64,000 bases of DNA from assembly GCF_002155965.1 (NCBI RefSeq), contig NZ_MUMH01000059.1:1-64000 (forward strand), written 5' to 3'. The stretch comes from Allokutzneria sp. NRRL B-24872. Lineage in GTDB: Bacteria; Actinomycetota; Actinomycetes; Mycobacteriales; Pseudonocardiaceae. Below are positions 32,547 through 64,000 of this stretch, in pieces; position 1 is the stretch's first letter, and the number at the start of each line of letters is the position of its first letter. The translations under genes and the position numbers were made by a program. The notes beneath the pieces were generated by a model, which was given only the letters and a program-made list of their open reading frames with translations, searched no databases and was not told the DNA's origin.

Positions 32547-33652
32547 AACGGCGCCGGTTCGGCGATCGGCTCGGGCGCGGTTTCGTAGGTGTGGCCCCTG
32601 GGCGTGGTCCAGGTGTGGACGCCGTCTTCGCCGTTGGCGCACTGCCAGTTGGTGTGGGTTTTCATGCGGTGGTGACGCCTGCATTTGGGGCGCAGGTTCG
32701 TGATCGTGGTGTTCGAGCCGTTGTAGGGGCGGCAGTGGTCGTAGTCGCAGCGGTGGGCGGGTTGTCTGCATCCGATGGCGGTGCAGGTCGGGTATCTCGC
32801 GGCGATGAGTTCGCGTTGTTTGGCGTTGGGGCGGTAGACGTCGCTGATTTCTTCAGCCATGCCGGTGACCGGGTCGGTGAGGATGCGCTTCCAGATGCCA
32901 CCGGCGGCGATGTCGCGGGCCAAGGGTGCGGGGAGGGGGCCGTCGTCGGTGAGTATTCCGGGATCGTCAGTCAGGCCGAGGGCTGAGGTGACGGGCATGG
33001 TCAGGTAGACCACGGTTTGGCCTTGCGGGGCGGCGGTTTCTTTGCCGTGCAAGAGGTCCCTTGCGACGTCGGAGCGCTTTTGGTCGAGGGTGCGGTGGTC
33101 TTTGGGCAGGGCTTTGGCGATGTGATCGACGCGGTCGTAGGACAGGGCGGCGTCGTGGGCGGTCATGGTCAAGCGCAGGGAGGACATGCCGTCTTCGAGG
33201 TTGAACTTCTCAACGAGACGGGCTTTGTGCTTCTCCGCGTGGCGGCGTTCGGCGGCTTTGGGGTCGAGGCGGTGGATGAACCGGACACCGTACTGGCGGG
33301 TCGCGGAGTAGGTGTTGGTCGCTGCGTGGGTGACGAGGGCTTCCTCCACGATCAGCGCCTGGGTGACAGGGAGGGCGCGGAGGAGGTCGAGGATCATGAG
33401 TGACTTGCCCTGGTCAATTCGGCCTTCGGCCATCGCCTCAAAGACCACGTGGCGCTCCACCAGCTCCACCGCGCTGTCGATCAACCGACCCGCTTTGATG
33501 GGCGACACCTTCAGCACCGGGGCGATGAAGTTATCGGCAAACTCACGATCACGCGAATCCAGCTCGGCTAGATAGTCGACCAGGGTCACGGAGAACGTTG
33601 CGACAGCTTCAGCGATAGCCGCGTACGCTGCTTTTACGTCAGCTTCGTCCAT
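32543..33652 (-). CDS. 13E12-repeat family (DUF222) protein with HNH endonuclease motif
   Basis: A 369-aa protein. The helical DUF222 region covers about 1-270. The C-terminal HNH motif spans about 295-330: a Cys pair in PTCTAIGCRQPAHRCD, then YDHCRPYNGS, TNLRPKCRRHHRMKT, with the His, Asn and His in place. It appears intact. It is paralogous to the truncated copy at the left window edge, and the two upstream regions are also alike. TAGAAT seven bases before the ATG suggests a leaderless mRNA. The function of the family is unresolved; homing or mobile behaviour has been suspected because of copy number. Confidence 0.88.
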   Translation of the reverse strand: MDEADVKAAYAAIAEAVATFSVTLVDYLAELDSRDREFADNFIAPVLKVSPIKAGRLIDSAVELVERHVVFEAMAEGRIDQGKSLMILDLLRALPVTQALIVEEALVTHAATNTYSATRQYGVRFIHRLDPKAAERRHAEKHKARLVEKFNLEDGMSSLRLTMTAHDAALSYDRVDHIAKALPKDHRTLDQKRSDVARDLLHGKETAAPQGQTVVYLTMPVTSALGLTDDPGILTDDGPLPAPLARDIAAGGIWKRILTDPVTGMAEEISDVYRPNAKQRELIAARYPTCTAIGCRQPAHRCDYDHCRPYNGSNTTITNLRPKCRRHHRMKTHTNWQCANGEDGVHTWTTPRGHTYETAPEPIAEPAPF

Positions 33653-33659
33653 GCCTTCT

Positions 33660-33709
33660 ATTCTACGCCGATTAAATAGTCGATCATGGCCCTAAAGGAT
33701 GAAATCCCA
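33660..33709 (-). promoter_or_regulatory. Conserved 13E12 upstream block, second copy
   Basis: TAGAAT (33665-33660) and AAATAGTCGATCATGGCC match the block at 271-320 before the other 13E12 gene. Confidence 0.6.
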
Positions 33710-33822
33710 GGCGCCCGAAAGCCCGAAAGCCTCACGCTGGAACGCAAGGCGCACAACACAACCGAGGCTTTACCTGGGGTGCGCGGGCCATACGCTCGCG
33801 CGAGGGCCGGGTGTTCCATCCC

Positions 33823-33847
33823 GTGCCCCTGTAAGGCCCAGGGGCAC
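33823..33847. terminator. Hairpin upstream of the glycosyltransferase gene
   Basis: GTGCCCCTG and CAGGGGCAC form a perfect nine-base stem with a seven-base loop in the 327-base gap between the 13E12 and glycosyltransferase starts. It is not placed behind any gene, so it may be a leader structure and not a terminator. The rest of the gap shows no gene. Confidence 0.4.
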
Positions 33848-33979
33848 GCGCAAGGGGCCCCAGGTCAAGCCGACCCCACGCTGGTACCGGCGCGAGCCGG
33901 AAGCCCAGCCGTCCCCCACGCCAAACCGATACGCCACTAGGGGTTGCCCCACTACCAACAGCCACGATCGAATGAGTAA

Positions 33980-35218
33980 ATGCGCGTCCTCTTCACGCCT
34001 TTCCCCGCCAAAGCCCACGTCTACAACATGGCCCCCCTCATCTGGGCCATGCGCAACGCGGGCCACGAGGTGCGGATCGCCGCCCAACCCAACCCGGCCG
34101 AGCCCAATGCACTTTCCAGTGCGGGCCTTTCCGCCCACCAAGCAGGAAAGCCGCTGAACTGGGAACAGCGCACCGAGGAAGGCGGCGGCGAGTACACCGA
34201 GGAAGAACTCGCGCTCATCGCCGAATTCCCCATCGCGCAGATCGACGAGGAGAAGATCACCCCGGAGTACGCGGAGGTGATCTTCGATATCTGGGCGCCG
34301 TTGTGCGAGGCGATGGCGGGGCCGGACGTGACCGCGGATCTCGTGGAGTTCGCGCGGGAGTGGAAGCCGGATCTCGTCGTGTGGGACGCGCTGGTCTACG
34401 CGGGGCCGGTGGCGGCGAAGGCCTGCGGAGCGGCGCACGCGCGGTTGCTGATGGGCTCGGACAACTTCGGCCGCATGCGAAAAGCACTCCAAGAGCAGCA
34501 GCGCGATCCGATGCGGGACTGGCTGACGGGCAAGCTCGGCGAGTTCGGGCTGGAGTTCGACGAGGACGTGGTGCTCGGACAGCTCACGATCGACGCGATG
34601 CCCGCGTGCACGCGGTACGAGACGGACGCGAAGACGCTGCCGGTGCGCTTCACGCCGTACAACGGGCCGAGCGAGTCGCCGAAGTGGTTGCGGGACAAAC
34701 CGACGAAGCCGCGGGTGTGCGTGACGGTGGGCCTGTCGGCGCGGGAGAACGAGATCCCGAACAAGGATGACGGATTCGACGCGGCCGAGCTGTTCGAAGC
34801 GGTGCGCGGCCTGGACGTCGAAGTGGTCGCGACGTTGCAGACCGAGAACGCGCCGGAGAACGTGCGGCTGGTGGACTTCGTGCCGCTCAACGAGTTGCTG
34901 CCGAGCTGCGCGGTGGTGGTGCACCACGGCGGCACGGGCACGATCGGCAACGCGGTGGTGCACGGGGTGCCGCAGCTGGTGATCCCGGGGTCCACGTGGG
35001 GCGAGGCGACAGCGGCGCACGAGCTGGAGAAGGCAGGTGCGGCGTTGACGTTGCGCCCGGAGGAGTTCTCCGCACAGGCACTGCGCGAGCGGCTGGTGCG
35101 CCTGCTGGAAGACAAGTCCTTTGTGGACAGTGCGGCGGCGGTGCGCGCGGAGATGCTGGGCAGGCCGACGGTCAACGACGTCGTGCTCGACCTGGAGAAG
35201 CTGGCCGCGAGCCGCTGA
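33980..35218 (+). CDS. Macrolide-type glycosyltransferase (activator-dependent family, GT1)
   Basis: A 412-aa protein, likely to attach an NDP-deoxysugar to the polyketide. The acceptor half begins MRVLFTPFPAKAHVYNMAPL, LIWAMRNAGHEVRIAAQP, which resembles EryCIII/DesVII-type enzymes. The donor half has the signature VVVHHGGTGTIGNAVVHGVP at about 312-331 and GSTWGEATAAHELEKAGAAL. Many members need a P450-like helper protein (EryCII/DesVIII type); none is encoded in this window. The ATG at 33980 has no clear ribosome site. It is convergent with PKS3, with a shared terminator between them. Confidence 0.88.
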   Translation: MRVLFTPFPAKAHVYNMAPLIWAMRNAGHEVRIAAQPNPAEPNALSSAGLSAHQAGKPLNWEQRTEEGGGEYTEEELALIAEFPIAQIDEEKITPEYAEVIFDIWAPLCEAMAGPDVTADLVEFAREWKPDLVVWDALVYAGPVAAKACGAAHARLLMGSDNFGRMRKALQEQQRDPMRDWLTGKLGEFGLEFDEDVVLGQLTIDAMPACTRYETDAKTLPVRFTPYNGPSESPKWLRDKPTKPRVCVTVGLSARENEIPNKDDGFDAAELFEAVRGLDVEVVATLQTENAPENVRLVDFVPLNELLPSCAVVVHHGGTGTIGNAVVHGVPQLVIPGSTWGEATAAHELEKAGAALTLRPEEFSAQALRERLVRLLEDKSFVDSAAAVRAEMLGRPTVNDVVLDLEKLAASR

Positions 35219-35229
35219 CCCGACGACGA

Positions 35230-35265
35230 AATCGCCCGCCGCCCAAGAGAGGGTGGCGGGCGATT
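35230..35265. terminator. Bidirectional terminator between glycosyltransferase and PKS3
   Basis: AATCGCCCGCCGCCC (35230-35244) pairs with GGGTGGCGGGCGATT (35251-35265): a 15-base stem with one G-U pair and a six-base loop AAGAGA. Confidence 0.88.
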
Positions 35266-35281
35266 CCCTTCTAGCAAGGAC

Positions 35282-41224
<5,943 letters not shown>

Positions 41225-41237
41225 CTCTTCGCTCCGG

Positions 41238-61282
<20,045 letters not shown>

Positions 61283-61306
61283 CGATCCTCCCCAGGACCT
61301 GCGCTG

Positions 61307-62236
61307 TCAGCGCTGGACTAGCGCCTTGCGGTGCTTGAGCGCGCGGTCGGGATCGACCGCGACGACCTCGAAGGACTTCGTGGAACGCAAGCGGCGGAAC
61401 AGGTTGTCCGAGCCGGTCACGCAGACCTGCTCCACGCCGTGCCGGCGCAGGGTCTGCACAACCGAGTCCCACCGCACCGGCTGGACGATGCTGGCCAGGT
61501 GCAGCTCGCGGACCCCCTCCCCGGTGGTCACCAGCGCGCCGTCGTGGTCGGCGACGAGCGGCAGCTCCGGGTCCGCGAAGGTGTAGGCCGGGTAGATCTC
61601 CCGCGCGGCGTGCTCGCGCTGCGGCTCGAACAGCGAGCTGTGCGCGGGCGGGCGCATCGTGTACATCGAGTAGCCGCCCACGTCGCGGATGCGCTGCTTG
61701 AACCAGTCGAGGTTGTGCTCCCGCAACGAGACGTTGAAGAAGCCGTCCTCCAGGTAGGAGGAGATCTCCGCCCACTCACCGCGCTCGTCGAGCTCGCCCA
61801 GCATCTCCGCGAGCGCGTCGCCCGGCGTGCGGACGAAGGAGTGCGTGACGATGTCGGCGTTCTCCGCGCGGTCGAAGTACTCCCGCTCCCACCGCGCCAG
61901 ATCGGCGGTCAGCCGCACCGCGTCGGCGAAGGACAGCGCCCCGGAGAACGCCGTCGCGGCGCGCAACCCGTTGCTGGGCCCCGCGCACAACAAAGGACTC
62001 AGTCCCAGGTGGTCCCGGGTCCAGTCCGCGACGGCGATCGAGTTCACCACGAACGCGACCTGGGCGACCTCGGTGTAGGCGTGCTCGGAGCGGCTGAACG
62101 CGGTGAGCACGTCGTAGCCCACCGCCTCCGAGGCCTCGGCCAGCCGCGCCTTCGCCACCGGGTTGACGATCATGAACTTGCCCACGTCGGCGAAGGTCGA
62201 CGGCCCCATGCCCGGGAAGACCACGGCGGTACTCAT
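61307..62236 (-). CDS. Stand-alone acyltransferase, probably loads the starter on the PKS1 ACP
   Basis: A 309-aa protein with the malonyl-CoA:ACP transacylase fold: MSTAVVFPGMGP, nucleophile Ser88 in GPSNG, and catalytic His199 in RPPAHSSLF. Two features set it apart. The usual GHSxG is GPSNG, and the Arg that holds the malonyl carboxylate (Arg117 in E. coli FabD, 25 residues after Ser) is Leu113 here, with the neighbouring DAVRL aligned without a gap. It therefore should not use malonyl-CoA. VinK-type enzymes of macrolactam clusters move an acyl or dipeptidyl group between carrier proteins and are the best model. The ATG at 62236 has GGAGG upstream. Confidence 0.85.
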   Translation of the reverse strand: MSTAVVFPGMGPSTFADVGKFMIVNPVAKARLAEASEAVGYDVLTAFSRSEHAYTEVAQVAFVVNSIAVADWTRDHLGLSPLLCAGPSNGLRAATAFSGALSFADAVRLTADLARWEREYFDRAENADIVTHSFVRTPGDALAEMLGELDERGEWAEISSYLEDGFFNVSLREHNLDWFKQRIRDVGGYSMYTMRPPAHSSLFEPQREHAAREIYPAYTFADPELPLVADHDGALVTTGEGVRELHLASIVQPVRWDSVVQTLRRHGVEQVCVTGSDNLFRRLRSTKSFEVVAVDPDRALKHRKALVQR

Positions 62237-62274
62237 GCCGCCTCCACTGGGACAATCATGTCGGCGGTACTCAT
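62233..62274 (-). CDS. Thirteen-codon minigene between ligase and acyltransferase
   Basis: The frame MSTADMIVPVEAA starts with an ATG that overlaps the ligase stop (ATGA) and stops with a TGA that overlaps the acyltransferase start (ATGA). Its first 13 bases, ATGAGTACCGCCG, are identical to the first 13 bases of the acyltransferase gene. It looks like a duplicated gene start that now serves as a coupling bridge. Whether it is translated is unknown. Confidence 0.35.
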   Translation of the reverse strand: MSTADMIVPVEAA

Positions 62275-63716
62275 GCCGAGACCCCGGCCGTCTCGACACC
62301 GAGTGCCATCTTCTCCAGCTGCTTGCGGTCGGGCTTGCCGTTGCGGTTGAGCGGGAAGCGCTCCAGCACGCGCACCTGGTTGGGGTGTTCGAAGGGCGGC
62401 AGCACGGCCGAGACCATCCCCCGCCAGTACCGGGCGTCGCGGTCCTGCTCGTCCTCGACGAAGAAGACCAGCTGCGCGCCCCTGCGCTCGTCCGGGATGG
62501 CGATGATCTTCACCGAGCAGCCCGCCGCGGCCAGCTTGTGCTCGATGATCTCCGGGTAGAGCACGTACCCCATGCGCTGCACCGCGAACTTGCGGCCGAT
62601 GACGAAGACGTTGCCCTCGTCGTCGACGTGCCCGAGGTCGTTGGTGCGGAACCAGCCGTCGTCCAGCGCGACCTCGACGACCCCGCCGTCCAGGCCGAGG
62701 TAGCCCTCCATCATGTCCGGCGTGCGCACGATCAGCTCGCCGACCTCACCGGGCACCACCTCGGCGCCGTCCTCGTTGATCACGCGCACGTCGATGCCGT
62801 CCATCGGCTGCCCGGTCGCGACCGGGTTCTCGTTGGTGGCGAAGGCGACGTTGCCCATCTCGGTGCTGCCGTAGCTGTCCAGCAGCGGCAGCCCGAAGGT
62901 CGCGACCGCGCGCGGCACCAGCGTCGGGTCCAGCGGCGCGGCACCGACGCAGAGCATCCGCGCGGTGCGCAGCTCCTCGCGCAGCGCGGGACGGCGTTCC
63001 GCGAGGTTCAGGATGCTGCGGTAGGTCGCGGGCGTGGCGTCCACGACGGTGACCCCGGTCTGCCCGGCCAGCCGCAGCGCGCGGTCCAGCCGCTTGTACG
63101 GCGCGATCACCAGCGAGCACTTGGCCAGCCACGCGATCAGCACCATCGACAGGCCGTACTGGTGGGAGAAGGGCAGCAGCGGCAGCAGCACGTCACCGCG
63201 CCGGTGGCCCATGTGGTCGGCGTTGCGCACCAGGTTGCGCAGGAACTTCCCGCCGGACTTCACGATGCCCTTGGGCGTTCCGGTCGAGCCGGAGGACCAC
63301 ATGATCAGCCCGTCCACCCGCTCGCCCCACGGCCCGAAGTCCAGCCGCCGCTCGGAGTTCGACCACGCGATGTGCTCGTCCAGCGCGGCGACGAACAGCT
63401 CGTAGAGGTAGATCCGGTCCTCGTCCTCCGGCAGCGGGGCGTCGTCGTCCACCAGGCACCACGCCGCGCCGGCCTGCCGGGCGATGAAGCGGGTCTCCTC
63501 GGCGCGCTCCTGGTGGTCCACCAGGACGATCGAGGCGCCCAGGTGCATCAGCGCGAACAGCGTGCCGACGTAGGCCAGGGAGTTCCCGGCCTTCAGCAGC
63601 ACCCGGTCGCCGGGCCGAATCCCCTTGGCGCGCAACACTTCCACCACTCGCAGGGTGTTGCGCTCGAACTCCGCGAAGGTCTGCACCGAGTCCAGGGCGA
63701 AGAACTTTGCCGTCAT
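62271..63716 (-). CDS. Acyl-CoA/acyl-ACP ligase of the ANL superfamily (starter activation)
   Basis: A 481-aa adenylating enzyme. The P-loop-like motif SSGSTGTPKG is at 141-150, the A4-type segment PFSHQYG at 182-188, YGSTEMG at 282-288, then FRTNDLGH, the GRK hinge and NRNGKPDRK with the C-terminal catalytic Lys. At the place where amino-acid-activating domains have Asp (PheA Asp235), this protein has Ser/His as in fatty- and aryl-acid ligases, so the substrate is probably a carboxylic acid without an alpha-amino group. First gene of the operon; AAGGAG lies nine bases before the ATG. It is shorter than typical acyl-CoA synthetases (about 520-550 aa) but complete. Confidence 0.87.
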   Translation of the reverse strand: MTAKFFALDSVQTFAEFERNTLRVVEVLRAKGIRPGDRVLLKAGNSLAYVGTLFALMHLGASIVLVDHQERAEETRFIARQAGAAWCLVDDDAPLPEDEDRIYLYELFVAALDEHIAWSNSERRLDFGPWGERVDGLIMWSSGSTGTPKGIVKSGGKFLRNLVRNADHMGHRRGDVLLPLLPFSHQYGLSMVLIAWLAKCSLVIAPYKRLDRALRLAGQTGVTVVDATPATYRSILNLAERRPALREELRTARMLCVGAAPLDPTLVPRAVATFGLPLLDSYGSTEMGNVAFATNENPVATGQPMDGIDVRVINEDGAEVVPGEVGELIVRTPDMMEGYLGLDGGVVEVALDDGWFRTNDLGHVDDEGNVFVIGRKFAVQRMGYVLYPEIIEHKLAAAGCSVKIIAIPDERRGAQLVFFVEDEQDRDARYWRGMVSAVLPPFEHPNQVRVLERFPLNRNGKPDRKQLEKMALGVETAGVSA

Positions 63717-63785
63717 CGGATCGAACTCCTTCCCACCTCGTGCCCGAGCGCCGTCACCAACCGCACACCGCTGCTTTTCAGCCGA

Positions 63786-63803
63786 TTCGACAATGGTGTC
63801 GAA
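63786..63803. promoter_or_regulatory. Candidate operator before the PKS operon
   Basis: TTCGACA-ATGG-TGTCGAA is a perfect seven-base inverted repeat 70 bases upstream of the ligase start. The 234 bases between the ligase and the next plus-strand start (63717-63950) show no other gene, so the promoters of the operon and of the divergent gene should lie here. Confidence 0.4.
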
Positions 63804-63950
63804 CGGTGACCCCAGTAATCACACAGCGTGCTTGCACATACAGAGTCGGGCGCGACAAACCTACGTCCGGGCAGCTCACGGACGACACCCTTTAGGATGC
63901 CCTTACACCCCCTATCACGAAGAACACGAAACGATAACAACGGGGTTAAC

Positions 63951-64000
63951 GTGGGCTTTTCCAATCCGCTGGACACGCATGCCCTCGCAAAAATCGCAGA
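63951..64000 (+). CDS. Possible start of a divergent gene running off the right edge
   Basis: From a GTG at 63951 the frame VGFSNPLDTHALAKIA stays open to the window end. It is too short to identify. It is divergent from the PKS operon, where a regulator or another pathway gene would be expected. Confidence 0.3.
   Translation, partial: MGFSNPLDTHALAKIA

Noticed and set aside
33686-33940. Small plus-strand frame before the glycosyltransferase gene
   Set aside because: No ribosome site, odd composition, and it overlaps the conserved 13E12 upstream block and a hairpin.
62271-63716. Ligase as an amino-acid-activating A domain of a VinN type
   Set aside because: The Asp that binds an amino group is missing; the segment FSHQYG is of the fatty/aryl acid ligase type. 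This is not decisive, so an amino-acid starter is only less likely.
63713-63976. An 87-codon minus-strand frame upstream of the ligase
   Set aside because: It covers the intergenic promoter region and a palindrome, has no recognisable domain, and the ligase has its own ribosome site.

Overview
The window is high-GC actinomycete chromosome. Third codon positions are almost all G or C, GTG and TTG starts are common, and many promoters have a TANNNT -10 box six or seven bases before the start codon (leaderless transcripts). Secreted sugar hydrolases, type I modular polyketide synthases (PKS) and 13E12-type HNH genes also fit a filamentous actinomycete. A member of the Pseudonocardiales is plausible, but I cannot prove the genus from the sequence. 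No rRNA or tRNA gene was seen.

Left part (1-33.7 kb): ordinary and accessory genes. In order: the 5' end of a 13E12/DUF222 HNH gene that runs off the left edge; a secreted membrane-anchored hydrolase and an ArsR regulator; an ECF sigma factor coupled to a DGPF/YCII protein; a PH-domain protein; a fused alpha-beta glycyl-tRNA synthetase; a TetR regulator with a lipoprotein carboxylesterase; a small secreted protein; an accessory-looking 0.8-kb intergenic stretch holding an orphan CRISPR-like repeat and a long inverted repeat; metH behind an S-adenosylhomocysteine riboswitch; a NarL-type two-component system; an MFS exporter next to an erythromycin-esterase-family protein; a P-loop kinase-like protein and a divergent DUF6882-like gene; an ArsB-like transporter; a penicillin-binding protein; a hydrolase/TetR divergent pair; a GH32 fructan hydrolase under a LacI-type operator; a GHL15-like secreted protein; a GNAT and a DHFR-like gene; and an intact 13E12 gene.

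Right part (33.98-63.7 kb): a type I PKS gene cluster that probably continues past 64 kb. Five minus-strand genes form one tight operon in transcription order: acyl ligase (62271-63716), stand-alone acyltransferase (61307-62236), PKS1 (51104-61282), PKS2 (41238-51107) and PKS3 (35282-41224). PKS1 starts with a bare loading ACP. The ligase would activate a carboxylic-acid starter and the acyltransferase, which lacks the malonyl-binding Arg, would load it on that ACP. Modules 1-3 take methylmalonyl units and modules 4-5 malonyl units; modules 1, 4 and 5 have DH-KR, modules 2 and 3 only KR. PKS3 ends in a thioesterase. The expected chain is starter-CH=C(Me)-CH(OH)-CH(Me)-CH(OH)-CH(Me)-CH=CH-CH=CH-CO. 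A convergent glycosyltransferase (33980-35218) suggests the product is glycosylated. The starter, the sugar genes and the regulators are not in the window.

The points most worth following are the acid-primed five-module assembly line, a three-site TetR operator network, the riboswitch architecture of metH, and a dispersed TCCAC(A/T)GTGGA palindrome that recurs in unrelated genes and in non-coding DNA far more often than base composition would allow.
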